Source: an uncultured Cuneatibacter sp.
GTDB lineage: Bacteria > Bacillota > Clostridia > Lachnospirales > Lachnospiraceae
DNA length: 64,000 nt
Direction: 5' to 3'
Assembly (NCBI GenBank): GCA_934234215.1
Contig: CAKQHB010000014.1
Coordinates: 1 to 64,000, forward strand
Part shown: in pieces, positions 8,344-18,065 of the stretch
Layout of the letters: every line of letters begins with the position of its first letter
How positions within the stretch are numbered: the stretch's first letter is position 1
Notes under the pieces: model-generated
What the model was told of the DNA's origin: nothing
Seen by the model: the letters and a program-made list of their open reading frames with translations, nothing else
Database searches by the model: none
Made by a program: the position numbers and the translations under genes

Positions 8344-9531
8344 TTACTTTTTCACCTTGATCGTCGCCGCATAAGCACTGTTGCACAGTCCCAGCACCGC
8401 CGACAACACAAACAATGTCTCGATGCCAAGTGTCTGCCAGATCCATCCACCAGACAGCGCAATCAGAATCGTGATTGCATGATTGACCGACAGTCCCGTA
8501 GATAATGTCGCTTTCACTTCCTCCGGCGTATCGGAAATATCCTGCACATACACATTGGATGCCATCGATGCCAATGAGATCACAGAATCCAGAATATAAT
8601 TCACACAGCAAATGACAAATGCCACAGGCATCGGGAAAATATGATGTGCAAATCCGTAAAAGAAGCACACGATCACCAGGATCAACGTATCAGAAATCAT
8701 CACAACTTTATATCCCAGCCGGTCAATGATCTTGCCGACAATCGGCGCTGCAAAGAAACAGCAGATTGCTGAAATTGCAAATAACAAACTGATCGTCATG
8801 GCATCTGCTCCATAAAATAATACGAGCACATACGGTCCGAATGTAAAGAACACCTGTTTTCTCGCTCCGTAAAAGACTTCCAGCATATAATACTTGCGAT
8901 ATTTCTTCCGGAAATAAAACCGGCTCTTCGATTTGTCTGTCTTACTGATGCTTGTCATCTGCAGCGTAAACAAAAATCCGATTACGATAATCGCTGCTGA
9001 GCAAAGAAAGATCGGTCGATACAGGAATGACGCATCTGCAAAAATTGCAAACACTACAATGATAACCACATATCCCACCAGTGTCCCGATCTGATAGATA
9101 GAGTTCTGCACACCCAATGCTTCGCCGCCATGATTTTCTTTTGCATAGCCCAGCGTGATACTGTTTTTTGTTCCCTGCTGCATATGGTCACCCATGGAAT
9201 ACAGAAAAATCGCGAATATCGCGAATGCCTTTCCATAAGGCAGGATTCCCTGCAGCGTCATGCCCACAACCATGATCACCGCACCGATTTTGTAGATCCG
9301 CTCCGCCGGTGATGTATAAAACACTGCTAAAATCACCACCAGGAGCAAGCCCGGCAATTCCCGGAAGAATTCCGAAACACCTTTGTCAAACGCTGTCATG
9401 GACACCATCTCCGCCAGATAGTTATCGATGACTCCTTTGTAGAATCCATACGATAGCCCAAATGTAATCAACGACATCAAAAATGCTTTGTACGGAAATC
9501 GCTCCTGAAATACTGCTCCCCACTTTTTCAT
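8344..9531 (-). CDS. Major facilitator superfamily transporter next to bile salt hydrolase
   Basis: 395 residues starting at the ATG at 9529-9531 (GGAGG site five bases upstream); the longer open frame overlaps the bsh gene and is not used. Hydropathy suggests about 12 membrane segments. Segments such as FGLSYGFYKGVIDNYL, YSMGDHMQQGTKNS and IVGKIIDRLGYKVVMISD, the last after membrane segment 8, are MFS-like. It starts 17 bases after the bile salt hydrolase stop codon on the same strand, so the two are probably one transcript. Transport of bile acids, taurine or glycine conjugates, or an unrelated substrate would all fit; the sequence does not decide. Confidence 0.8.
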   Translation of the reverse strand: MKKWGAVFQERFPYKAFLMSLITFGLSYGFYKGVIDNYLAEMVSMTAFDKGVSEFFRELPGLLLVVILAVFYTSPAERIYKIGAVIMVVGMTLQGILPYGKAFAIFAIFLYSMGDHMQQGTKNSITLGYAKENHGGEALGVQNSIYQIGTLVGYVVIIVVFAIFADASFLYRPIFLCSAAIIVIGFLFTLQMTSISKTDKSKSRFYFRKKYRKYYMLEVFYGARKQVFFTFGPYVLVLFYGADAMTISLLFAISAICCFFAAPIVGKIIDRLGYKVVMISDTLILVIVCFFYGFAHHIFPMPVAFVICCVNYILDSVISLASMASNVYVQDISDTPEEVKATLSTGLSVNHAITILIALSGGWIWQTLGIETLFVLSAVLGLCNSAYAATIKVKK

Positions 9532-9548
9532 ATGTTCCTCCACTTCTC

Positions 9549-10523
9549 TTAATTCTGCCACCGGATTTCTTCTTTTTGCAGCATCGGATATGCAATTACT
9601 TCCACGCCATCCAGATTCTCGCGATGCATATCCACTGCGGTAATCTGGTGATTCGTGTAGGTCGTGTAGTAGTAAATGCCTTTCTGTGCATTCCAACAGG
9701 ACGTGTAGATCGTAATCTCATACTTGTCCTCTGTGACTTCGCAGCATCCGCGCTGCTGATCTACAGAACCTAAGATGTGAAAGAACTGTCCAACACTGGC
9801 TTCCTCTGTCTCATCCGAAACCGCATGCAGCTTTGTAAAAGCCACGCGAGCAAATCTGGACGCAGAAGAAAGATCTCCCGGAAGTCCCAGCGCTCCCATG
9901 CCACGGCTGTACGTCTGCAGGTCCAGCTGCTCCGAAAACGTATTTTCCGGCTGCTTCGTGGACAAATGTCTGTAATTGTTCAGCAAAAACATCTGTGTCT
10001 CAAAGGGCGGATTATTTGTCAAAACTCCCACTGGATTCTCATGCACATGCAGACCATCCATCATCGACTCTATCGTAATCGCACCGGTGCGGTCCGCAAT
10101 GATCCAATGCAGCTGTGCTGCCGGAAGCTGCTCGCTGTAGGGTGTGCCCACCAGATTCATCTCGGCAAGCAATGCTTTCGCCTCCGCAAGATCTGCACAC
10201 TGCGATAAAATCCACGGAATAAATTCAAACTGCGCCACATTACGTCTGCCCTGCTGCACTTCTGCGTAATTTGCATTTCCAACAAAATTCAATCCAGCCA
10301 TGCCAAGTCCCTTTTCATTGACTGCATCATAGAACAGCGGGTAGTTGCCTGCCATATGCGCCATGCCAATGATCGCATAATGCTCTTCCGTCTTGCCATC
10401 ATGTCGGAACTCCAACGGGTAGTTGCGCGGCATAATCGCGATCTGTTCCCCATAGGAAAACTCATAATCCAGCGTCCTGCCCATATAAAAATCTTTTGTC
10501 TGATACGTTGCTGCTGTACACAT
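9549..10523 (-). CDS. bsh: Choloylglycine hydrolase family, bile salt hydrolase
   Basis: A 324-residue Ntn hydrolase that cleaves the amide bond of glycine- or taurine-conjugated bile salts. The start Met is followed directly by Cys2, which becomes the N-terminal nucleophile after Met removal. The other conserved active-site residues are in place: R16, D19, N79, N170 or N171 (LTNNP) and R223 (SSASRFARV). GRTLDYE and GLGMAGLNFVGNANY match bile salt hydrolases better than penicillin V acylases, though the two are hard to separate by eye. No signal peptide, so the enzyme is cytoplasmic. An AAGGAGG site lies seven bases before the ATG. The downstream MFS gene is probably co-transcribed. Confidence 0.88.
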   Translation of the reverse strand: MCTAATYQTKDFYMGRTLDYEFSYGEQIAIMPRNYPLEFRHDGKTEEHYAIIGMAHMAGNYPLFYDAVNEKGLGMAGLNFVGNANYAEVQQGRRNVAQFEFIPWILSQCADLAEAKALLAEMNLVGTPYSEQLPAAQLHWIIADRTGAITIESMMDGLHVHENPVGVLTNNPPFETQMFLLNNYRHLSTKQPENTFSEQLDLQTYSRGMGALGLPGDLSSASRFARVAFTKLHAVSDETEEASVGQFFHILGSVDQQRGCCEVTEDKYEITIYTSCWNAQKGIYYYTTYTNHQITAVDMHRENLDGVEVIAYPMLQKEEIRWQN

Positions 10524-10570
10524 CGCAATACCTCCTTATTGATAGTATATCCAAAGATCCGTGCAAAACT

Positions 10571-10630
10571 CTCTTTTGCTTTATGGCTATCCCATAAAGC
10601 AAAAGAGGGGATGTGCCGAAGCACACCCCC
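10571..10630 (-). terminator. pckA terminator followed by a palindromic repeat copy (R1)
   Basis: Read on the minus strand after pckA, GGGGGTGTGC (10621-10630), loop TTCG and GCACATCCCC (10607-10616) form a strong stem with one A-C mismatch, followed by TCTTTTGCTTT. The tail is itself the left arm of a second palindrome (10571-10607: CTCTTTTGCTTTATGG and its complement), a short variant of the repeat seen at 22.6, 31.9, 42.6 and 57.4 kb. Confidence 0.75.
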
Positions 10631-10670
10631 TTGGAGTTTTGGTATAAACTTTTCAGTCTACAATCAGCAA

Positions 10671-12275
10671 TTACAGCTGAGGACCTGCAGATACCAGAGC
10701 CTTACCAGCTTCGTTGCCTTCGTACTTAGCAAAGTTCTTGATGAATCTGCCAGCCAGATCCTGTGCCTTGGTCTCCCACTCAGAAGCATCTGCGTAGGTG
10801 TCGCGAGGATCCAGAATGCCGCTGTCAACGCCCGGCAGTTCGGTCGGAACTTCGAAATCGAAGTGAGGGATCTTCTTGGTCGGAGCGTTCAGGATAGCGC
10901 CGCTCAGGATAGCATCGATGATACCACGAGTATCCTTAATGGAGATACGCTTTCCGGTTCCGTTCCATCCTGTGTTAACGAGGTATGCCTTAGCACCGCT
11001 CTTCTCCATCTTCTTAACCAGCTCTTCTGCATACTTTGTAGGATGCAGCTCCAGGAATGCCTGGCCGAAGCAAGCAGAGAAGGTAGGAGTCGGCTCAGTG
11101 ATACCACGCTCTGTACCAGCCAGCTTTGCAGTGAAACCGGACAGGAAGTAGTACTGAGTCTGCTCAGGAGTCAGGATGGATACAGGCGGCAGTACGCCGA
11201 ATGCATCTGCAGACAGGAAGATTACGTTCTTAGCAGCCGGAGCGGAAGATACCGGACGAACGATGTTCTTAATGTGGTTGATCGGATAAGATACACGAGT
11301 ATTCTCGGTTACACTCTTATCGTTGAAGTCGATTACGCCGTTAGCATCCAGAGTTACGTTCTCTAACAGAGCGTCGCGTCTGATTGCGTTGTAGATATCC
11401 GGCTCAGAATCCTTATCCAGGTTGATAACCTTAGCGTAGCATCCACCTTCGAAGTTGAATACGCCATTGTCATCCCAGCCGTGCTCGTCATCACCGATCA
11501 GCAGACGCTTAGGATCGGTAGACAGGGTAGTCTTACCAGTTCCGGACAGACCGAAGAAGATAGCGGTGTTCTCACCGTTCAGATCGGTATTTGCGGAGCA
11601 GTGCATGGAAGCCATGCCCTTCAGAGGCAGGTAGTAGTTCATCATGGAGAACATACCCTTCTTCATCTCTCCACCGTACCAGGTGTTGATGATAACCTGC
11701 TCGCGGCTGGTGATGTTGAATGCTACAGCTGTCTCAGAGTTCAGACCCATCTCCTTGTAGTTCTCAACCTTAGCCTTGGAAGCGTTGTAAACAACGAAAT
11801 CCGGCTCGAAGTTCTCCAGCTCTTCTTCAGAAGGCTTGATGAACATGTTGGTTACGAAGTGTGCCTGCCAAGCTACTTCTACGATGAAACGGATTGCCAT
11901 ACGGGTATCCTTATTTGCACCACAGAAAGCATCAACAACAAACAGTCTCTTATTGGACAGCTCCTTCTTTGCGATTTCCTTTAATGCAGCCCAGTTCTCT
12001 TCGCTCAGAGGATGGTTGTCGTTCTTGTACTCATCGGTAGTCCACCATACGGTGTTCTTGGAATTCTCATCCATAACGATGTACTTATCTTTAGGAGAAC
12101 GTCCGGTATAAACACCAGTCTTAACGTTCACTGCACCCAGTTCACTTACCTGACCCTTTTCATAACCGATCAGATCAGCCTTGGTCTCCTCTTCGAACAG
12201 CTGCTCGTAAGAAGGGTTGTGCACGATCTCAGTAGTTCCTGTGATACCATACTTGCTTAAATTGATCTCTGCCAT
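10671..12275 (-). CDS. pckA: Phosphoenolpyruvate carboxykinase (ATP)
   Basis: 534 residues, normal for ATP-dependent PEPCK, which interconverts oxaloacetate + ATP with PEP + CO2 + ADP. Visible motifs: YTGRSPKDKY (57-66, substrate-binding Arg), the metal-site region, the kinase P-loop GLSGTGKTTL (242-251) and the metal-binding GDDEHGW (261-267). In fermentative gut anaerobes this enzyme often runs towards oxaloacetate with ATP gain. The gene stands alone, with a strong promoter about 130 bases upstream and a terminator downstream. The ATG has an AAGGAG site 11 bases upstream. Codon use is very regular, as in highly expressed genes. Confidence 0.97.
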   Translation of the reverse strand: MAEINLSKYGITGTTEIVHNPSYEQLFEEETKADLIGYEKGQVSELGAVNVKTGVYTGRSPKDKYIVMDENSKNTVWWTTDEYKNDNHPLSEENWAALKEIAKKELSNKRLFVVDAFCGANKDTRMAIRFIVEVAWQAHFVTNMFIKPSEEELENFEPDFVVYNASKAKVENYKEMGLNSETAVAFNITSREQVIINTWYGGEMKKGMFSMMNYYLPLKGMASMHCSANTDLNGENTAIFFGLSGTGKTTLSTDPKRLLIGDDEHGWDDNGVFNFEGGCYAKVINLDKDSEPDIYNAIRRDALLENVTLDANGVIDFNDKSVTENTRVSYPINHIKNIVRPVSSAPAAKNVIFLSADAFGVLPPVSILTPEQTQYYFLSGFTAKLAGTERGITEPTPTFSACFGQAFLELHPTKYAEELVKKMEKSGAKAYLVNTGWNGTGKRISIKDTRGIIDAILSGAILNAPTKKIPHFDFEVPTELPGVDSGILDPRDTYADASEWETKAQDLAGRFIKNFAKYEGNEAGKALVSAGPQL

Positions 12276-12406
12276 TTTACCACTAACTCCTTTTCTTCAT
12301 TGTGAATTATATCCGCAGATGCAGAATCTGCGAAATCCCATAAAAAAGTGGTTTAACGACTCCGGTAAACTTTGTTCTAACAGAAGTCCCTCGGAATCCA
12401 TTTAGA

Positions 12407-12435
12407 ATTATACTTGATAATTTTTTATTTTTCAA
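12407..12435 (-). promoter_or_regulatory. Sigma-A promoter of pckA
   Basis: TTGAAA (12430-12435), exactly 17 bases, TATAAT (12407-12412) on the minus strand, in an AT-rich stretch. It predicts a leader of about 125 bases that contains a CGCAGAT/ATCTGCG hairpin and a second TATAAT at about 12307-12312 with a weak -35 (TTCGCA), possibly a second promoter. Confidence 0.8.
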
Positions 12436-12545
12436 CTGCTTTTGTATGAAATCTCTCTAAAGATTTCAATTTTTTCGACACAGCGCGCCGCCGGCTACAT
12501 CTGCCAGCATCCATCCCATGGGAATCGACCACCAGATTTTTTGTT

Positions 12546-15461
12546 TTAGTTCTTTCCGACATACCAGGTCTCCACCGGTCCAAGATATGTTTCTGCCGGT
12601 TTGTGACCTTCCTGATAAACAACCAGCTTTTCCAATGCAAATCCCGGTGTCACAGCATAAATTCGAATCCGATTCACACCCTTCTCACAGGTAATATGGC
12701 AAATATGCTTGCGAATGTTGTCCAGCACTCCCGCAGACCAGGTCAGGTCGCTGTCATCCACACGCTGTCCCTCCGGAATGATATTGCATACCTGCACTTC
12801 TCCATCGCCACACTGAATGCCATAGCAGATCGTGTTTTCCATTGTTGCCGGATTGGACGGATGTGCATAAACTTCTACGCCATACGTTCCGGCTTCCTCT
12901 GTCATGATCTGATATTCTACATAAGGAGCATCTTCTCCGGCTGTAAAATACGCCGTTGTCGGGAATACCTTCAGACCGGATACTGTTCTGCCAAAGCCAT
13001 CGATTTCTGCAAATACCGCACCGTCTCTGCCATCCCCCAGCTTCGTATAATGTCCTGCTTCAATAGATGCGTAGCCTCTGCGAGTGAGAAATGTGTTCTT
13101 TTCATAACTTTCAGTCGGCGCATTCTGTGCGGAAACTTCCACAATGCACTCGCCCACCGGTGTTGTGATATGGAATTCCCCCACCGCCTTGTCCGAACCA
13201 AATTCTTTTGCAATCTGTGCCCGGTCAATGGTCAGTACAATACGCTCCATCGGTTTTGCACCATTTACTGTACCGCCCTGCGTGCTGCATGTAATCCACG
13301 GCACGGTATTCTCGATCGTATATTCTCCATCCAGATCACTGATGCTGTACACCCGCAGCGCCGTCTCGTTCACATCCGGCTCCAAAAATGCGTCCACATA
13401 CAGACGATTCGGCAACCAGCGCGTTCCGGAAATATGTCCCCGTTTTCCTTCCACTGTCACAACCAATCTCGGCTTATTTGCCGGAAAAACATGCATCTGT
13501 ACCGGATTCTGGCACTCATCCTCATTCCAGCGACGGAATCCAATGTGCTGAGACAGTCCCATTCCATAGAACTTGCCATCTGCCAATGCATGATACTCGT
13601 CCACAATTTCACGATCACGCTCCAGGCATTCTGCGATTCTTGTGCCATACCCATTCGCAATGACCGCGCCCTCATTTGCATAATAATGATTCAGTCCTGC
13701 ATATAACTGCATCTGATACAGATTCAGATCTGCAACTGCCGGATAATAAATCAGAGAAATAAATGCCGTCAGCATCTTCTCCGGAACTAGCTTTCTCAGT
13801 TCTTCCGCCTCTGCCAGAAGACGCTCGACCTCTGCCAACAGACGCTCCGTCTCCAGATCTGTCACCGGATCATAAACATCTGCATTCATCGCCTCCGGAC
13901 GACGCGCCTGCGCGATCCGCGTATAGCCATCCACAAGGTCGTATACCCGATCCAGATCGGCATCTGTAAAAACACTGCCAAACTGCTGCCTGATCCACTG
14001 TCTCGTATAATATTCCGTCTGGTTAATTGCCTTTGTGCCCCAGCGGTCAAAATCATATGCCAGATCTAAGAAATAAGCCAGCGGGAACTCCTGCGTACAG
14101 ATATCGCCCACATTGACGATCCACAGATCACGAATGCCGAAATCATATGCCATCGTCATCTGCTCCCACACCTTTGTCAGATGTGTGCTGTTGACCCACT
14201 CGTAAGAGATCGGCCATCCATGATAATCAAAATGGTAATACATGCCGTATCCGCCGGGGTGCTTGCGCATCTCTTCGGTGGGCAGTGTACGCAAATTGCC
14301 AAAATTATCATCGCAGAGCATCAGGATCACATCCTCTAACTCCTTGCAGCCAATCAGACCTTTCGCCTCTTCATTGCCGTAGAAAAACTTTTCAACTTCT
14401 TTATATAGTGCGATCATACGAGGCACCTGACTCAGATCCTCGTTTACATATTTGCCAATCAGTTCTCTCTGTACTTTTAAAACCTCCCGCAGCAGCTCGA
14501 TATTATCTGCCAGAGTCGCGTGCTGCCCAAGAATCGCAGTGTCTGCCTCGCCGCGCATGCCGACTGTGATGACATTTTCAAACTTGCCGCGCAGCTTCAG
14601 ACCATCCTCCCAGAAGCGGATGATTCCCTCTCTGTTTGTCCGGAAATTCCATGCATCTCCATAAATAGAGTCCTTGCCCCGCAGATGCTTGTAATCTTCT
14701 CCCTGCCGCAGACAAGGCTCGTGGTGGGACATACCCATAATCACACCCAGTTCGTCCGCCAGCTCTGCATTTGCCAACCCCGGACCATCCTCGCCAAAAC
14801 GGGAGGTCCACATAGCAGGCCACATATAATTACCCTTTAAGCGCAGCAGCAGCTCAAAAATATTCTCATAGGCTTTTGCATTAAATCCGCCAAAGTTTTT
14901 CATTACCCAATTGCCGAACGCAGGCCACTCATCGTTAATGAAAAATCCACGAAACTTCACAGACGGCTCTCTCGAAATACAATTTTCTGCCTCTGTCAAC
15001 TCTACAAGTTCCCGCTTTGTCGGCCAGACATGGCACCAGTTCACAAACGGAGAAACTCCCAGCGTCTCAGAGAGATGGAACAATCCATAAATCGTGCCTC
15101 TCTTATCGCTTCCGGCAATGACAAGCATCGGCTGTCCCTGCATCTCTATCACTGCAAATGCATACACTTCCCGCTTTCCGCGCACTTTGGACAGGTCGAT
15201 CGCGCCCGCCTGCTCCAACGCGTCCAGCCTCTCACTCTTTCCAATCGTGCCAATTACAACTGCAGGATGTCCGGTCCTCGGCTCACTCACAAGCTCCGGC
15301 TTTCCGTCGGTAACAAGACGCACATCCTCCCGAACTTTCTCTGCGATTTTTCGAATACCGCTGTATGCGGATGCTTCCAAAACAAAATCAGCGACTACGC
15401 CATTTTGAAAAAAAGAAAAAATCATCTCCCCAATCATTCCTTTCTGAAATTGTTCTGACAC
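12546..15461 (-). CDS. Glycoside hydrolase family 115, xylan alpha-1,2-glucuronidase
   Basis: A 971-residue protein typical of GH115 in length and layout. These enzymes remove (4-O-methyl)glucuronic acid side chains from xylan. Recognisable blocks: GSDKRGTIYGLFHLSE near residue 117, PSVKFRGFFINDEWP, LLLRLKGNYMWPAMW, GMSHHEPCLRQ, GMRGEADTAIL and the central YYHFDYHGWPISYEWVNS. The C-terminal 350 residues are beta-rich accessory domains ending in GFALEKLVVYQEGHKP. There is no signal peptide, so it acts inside the cell on imported oligosaccharides. It lies behind the MATE and nagA genes on the same strand with a 66-base gap and may share their transcript. Confidence 0.9.
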   Translation of the reverse strand: MSEQFQKGMIGEMIFSFFQNGVVADFVLEASAYSGIRKIAEKVREDVRLVTDGKPELVSEPRTGHPAVVIGTIGKSERLDALEQAGAIDLSKVRGKREVYAFAVIEMQGQPMLVIAGSDKRGTIYGLFHLSETLGVSPFVNWCHVWPTKRELVELTEAENCISREPSVKFRGFFINDEWPAFGNWVMKNFGGFNAKAYENIFELLLRLKGNYMWPAMWTSRFGEDGPGLANAELADELGVIMGMSHHEPCLRQGEDYKHLRGKDSIYGDAWNFRTNREGIIRFWEDGLKLRGKFENVITVGMRGEADTAILGQHATLADNIELLREVLKVQRELIGKYVNEDLSQVPRMIALYKEVEKFFYGNEEAKGLIGCKELEDVILMLCDDNFGNLRTLPTEEMRKHPGGYGMYYHFDYHGWPISYEWVNSTHLTKVWEQMTMAYDFGIRDLWIVNVGDICTQEFPLAYFLDLAYDFDRWGTKAINQTEYYTRQWIRQQFGSVFTDADLDRVYDLVDGYTRIAQARRPEAMNADVYDPVTDLETERLLAEVERLLAEAEELRKLVPEKMLTAFISLIYYPAVADLNLYQMQLYAGLNHYYANEGAVIANGYGTRIAECLERDREIVDEYHALADGKFYGMGLSQHIGFRRWNEDECQNPVQMHVFPANKPRLVVTVEGKRGHISGTRWLPNRLYVDAFLEPDVNETALRVYSISDLDGEYTIENTVPWITCSTQGGTVNGAKPMERIVLTIDRAQIAKEFGSDKAVGEFHITTPVGECIVEVSAQNAPTESYEKNTFLTRRGYASIEAGHYTKLGDGRDGAVFAEIDGFGRTVSGLKVFPTTAYFTAGEDAPYVEYQIMTEEAGTYGVEVYAHPSNPATMENTICYGIQCGDGEVQVCNIIPEGQRVDDSDLTWSAGVLDNIRKHICHITCEKGVNRIRIYAVTPGFALEKLVVYQEGHKPAETYLGPVETWYVGKN

Positions 15462-15527
15462 TATTTTAACATAAAAGGATTTTTGTGGGGAGATGAAAAT
15501 TTTTTCATTTTTCCGTGTATTTTATTT

Positions 15528-16862
15528 TCACTTTCGGCCAAGCACTTCTTTTCGATACAGCAAAAATGCAACGCCTGCGGTCATGAACTCTGTGATCCAG
15601 AATGCATTCCACACGCCTGCCGGTCCGATGATCCGACTCAGCACAAATGCGATGGGAAGCAGGATGACGAGGTAACGCAGCAGGGAGATCACCAGTGACG
15701 GCATTCCCTTGCCCAGACCTTCCAGAGCGCCGGATACAGTGACGGACACGCTGGAGATGATAAATCCAATACTGATAAACCGCAGTGCCTGTACGCCCAT
15801 CCGGACAGTCTCTGCATTCTCTGTGAACAGACCGATGAGTGTTCCGGGAATCGCCATACACAGTCCCGTGCCAAGTACCATGACAGACATGATCAGCACC
15901 AGCGCCGTGCGGAAGATCTGCTGCACTCTCTTGTGCTCTCCCGCTCCGTAGTTATATCCGATCAGCGGACGCATACCCTGTACGACTCCATTTGCCGTCA
16001 GATACAGGAATGTCTGCAATTTATAATATGCACCGAGAACGAGAACATAGCCGCCCGGATAAGCCGCCAGAATTCCATTTAAAGCAGATATCTGAACAGA
16101 AGGAAGTCCCATATTCAGCGTTGCCGGAATACCGACGGAATAAATCTTGCGGCACAGTGCGCCGTCCCAGTGCAGATTTTTCAGACGGATGCGAACCGGC
16201 AGCGGACGGACCACACAGAATGTCAGATATCCCGCCAGACTCGCCAATTGACCGATACCGGTGGCATATGCTGCTCCGCGAATGCCCATTGCCGGAACCG
16301 GACCGATACCGAAGATCATGATCGGATCGAGAATGATGTTCACAATACAGCCAATCATCATGCAGAGCATCGACACTTTCATTCGACCTACCGACTGAAA
16401 AATCTTTTCGAAAGTCACAGATACTGCCAGCGGAATCGTAAACCAGAACACCCGCGTCGAGTATTCCAGTCCCATCGAAAACACGGTTTCCGAGTTCGTA
16501 AACAACCGCAAAAATGCAGGCATGATGACCAGTGCACCGATCATCATGAGGATTCCGTGAAGGAAATTCAACAGCACGCCCATCGTTGCCGCATGATCTG
16601 CATCCTCCTGCTTTTTCGCACCGAGGTAAATCGCGATCACTGCATTGATGCCGATGCCAAATCCGACGCCCACCGAATTGATGATGTTCTGAATCGGGTA
16701 GACAAGGGAGAGCGCTGTCATCGCATCCTCACTGATCTTTGCGACAAAGTAACTGTCCACAATGTTATACAATGCATTTACCAGCATGGACAGTGTCATA
16801 GGCAGCCCCATGGAAACAACCAGAGGCAGTACCGGTTTTTCTTTCATATATTCTTGATCCAT
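15528..16862 (-). CDS. MATE family efflux transporter
   Basis: 444 residues with about 12 membrane segments in two similar halves, the MATE/MOP layout. Characteristic segments: PLVVSMGLPMTLSMLVNALY at the first helix, VGFGIGINAVIAIYLGAK, and in the second half QGMRPLIGYNYGAGEHKRV. MATE carriers export cationic compounds using Na+ or H+ gradients. The gene starts 33 bases after nagA ends and is probably in the same operon as the two-component system. The substrate cannot be told; the operon position does not require it to be antibiotic efflux. Confidence 0.9.
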   Translation of the reverse strand: MDQEYMKEKPVLPLVVSMGLPMTLSMLVNALYNIVDSYFVAKISEDAMTALSLVYPIQNIINSVGVGFGIGINAVIAIYLGAKKQEDADHAATMGVLLNFLHGILMMIGALVIMPAFLRLFTNSETVFSMGLEYSTRVFWFTIPLAVSVTFEKIFQSVGRMKVSMLCMMIGCIVNIILDPIMIFGIGPVPAMGIRGAAYATGIGQLASLAGYLTFCVVRPLPVRIRLKNLHWDGALCRKIYSVGIPATLNMGLPSVQISALNGILAAYPGGYVLVLGAYYKLQTFLYLTANGVVQGMRPLIGYNYGAGEHKRVQQIFRTALVLIMSVMVLGTGLCMAIPGTLIGLFTENAETVRMGVQALRFISIGFIISSVSVTVSGALEGLGKGMPSLVISLLRYLVILLPIAFVLSRIIGPAGVWNAFWITEFMTAGVAFLLYRKEVLGRK

Positions 16863-16895
16863 CTAATAAGTTCGTTGACCCTTTCTTTTTCTCCG

Positions 16896-18065
16896 TTAAT
16901 TTGTCTTTACTTTCTTTCCGCGATGGAGTACCATCTGCAACTCCAGATCCGGATTCCACAGCACAACATCCGCCCGTCTTCCCTCTGCCAGCACTCCATA
17001 GGTATCTGACATTCCAAGTCGTTTTGCCGGATGCATCGTTGCGCAAGCAACTGCTGTCTCCAACGGAATCCCCATCTGTTTTACAATGGTCCGCACACAG
17101 TCCGGAAGGGATGTCACCGATCCCGCCAGCGCACCGTCTGAGACAAGTCTGGCTTCTTTTCCATGGACAGATACTTCCTGACCACCCAGTGTGTAAGTAC
17201 CGTCTGCCAGACCGGTTGCACGCATACTATCGCTGATGAGAATCATCCGCTCTGCGCCGAGCATCTGAAATGTGGCACGCACCATTGCCGGATGAACATG
17301 GATTCCGTCACAGATCAGTTCAGCAGTCACATCGTTCGCCTCTGCCACAGCACCCACTACACCGGGATCTCTGTGGTGGAACGGCGGCATCGCATTGTAC
17401 AGATGAACCGCATGGCTGGCTCCTGCACAGATTGCGGCTGCTGCCGTCTCATAAGGTGCATTCGTGTGCGCCAGAGACACAACCACCTCTTTGCTGACCG
17501 TCTTTACGTAATCCACAAAAGGCGCTTCCTCCGGTGCCAGACCGATAACCTTGACAAGACCATCCGCCGCCTGCTGATACTTCCGATAGGACGCGACCTC
17601 GCACGGCTTGATCCACTTGCCGTCCTGCGCCCCTTTTTTCACCGGACTGATAAATGGTCCCTCCATGTTGATGCCGATGAGATCCGCACCAAGGTCTTCC
17701 CCTCCGAAATGCTGCTTTTTGCGGTAGGCTGCTGCATTTTCCAGAATTGCAACCAACTCTTCGTCAGACAATGTCATCGTTGCCGGTGCGATCGCCGTCA
17801 CACCGATGGACTCCTCGTACTGCGCGATTGTGCGCACCGCTTCCTCTGTCCCGTCACAAAAATCCGCGCCCATGCATCCGTGAAAATGCATATCCAGAAA
17901 TCCGGGCATCGCATAAGCGCCCTCTCCGTCGATGCACTCCTCACCAATCACCGGCTCTAACGTATCTTCATATGCGATTTCTGAGATCCACTCTCCGGTG
18001 ATCCGCATCTCTCCCGGTACAAATGTTTGCTCCGGCGTGTAGATTTTGATATTTTTAATTCTCAT
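16896..18065 (-). CDS. nagA: N-acetylglucosamine-6-phosphate deacetylase
   Basis: 389 residues from the ATG at 18063-18065 (AGAGGTG site). The open frame continues upstream into the kinase gene, but that extension is out-of-family. NagA hydrolyses GlcNAc-6-P to GlcN-6-P and acetate. Motifs: PGFLDMHFHGCMGADF (metal-binding His pair), NMEGPFISPVKKGAQ (metal-ligand Glu), SLAHTNAPY, HLYNAMPPFHHRDPG and LISDSMRATGLADG with the catalytic Asp. The first 11 bases overlap the end of the histidine kinase gene, indicating translational coupling. No nagB is present nearby. Placement behind a two-component system suggests a cell-wall or amino-sugar related regulon, which is inference. Confidence 0.93.
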   Translation of the reverse strand: MRIKNIKIYTPEQTFVPGEMRITGEWISEIAYEDTLEPVIGEECIDGEGAYAMPGFLDMHFHGCMGADFCDGTEEAVRTIAQYEESIGVTAIAPATMTLSDEELVAILENAAAYRKKQHFGGEDLGADLIGINMEGPFISPVKKGAQDGKWIKPCEVASYRKYQQAADGLVKVIGLAPEEAPFVDYVKTVSKEVVVSLAHTNAPYETAAAAICAGASHAVHLYNAMPPFHHRDPGVVGAVAEANDVTAELICDGIHVHPAMVRATFQMLGAERMILISDSMRATGLADGTYTLGGQEVSVHGKEARLVSDGALAGSVTSLPDCVRTIVKQMGIPLETAVACATMHPAKRLGMSDTYGVLAEGRRADVVLWNPDLELQMVLHRGKKVKTN

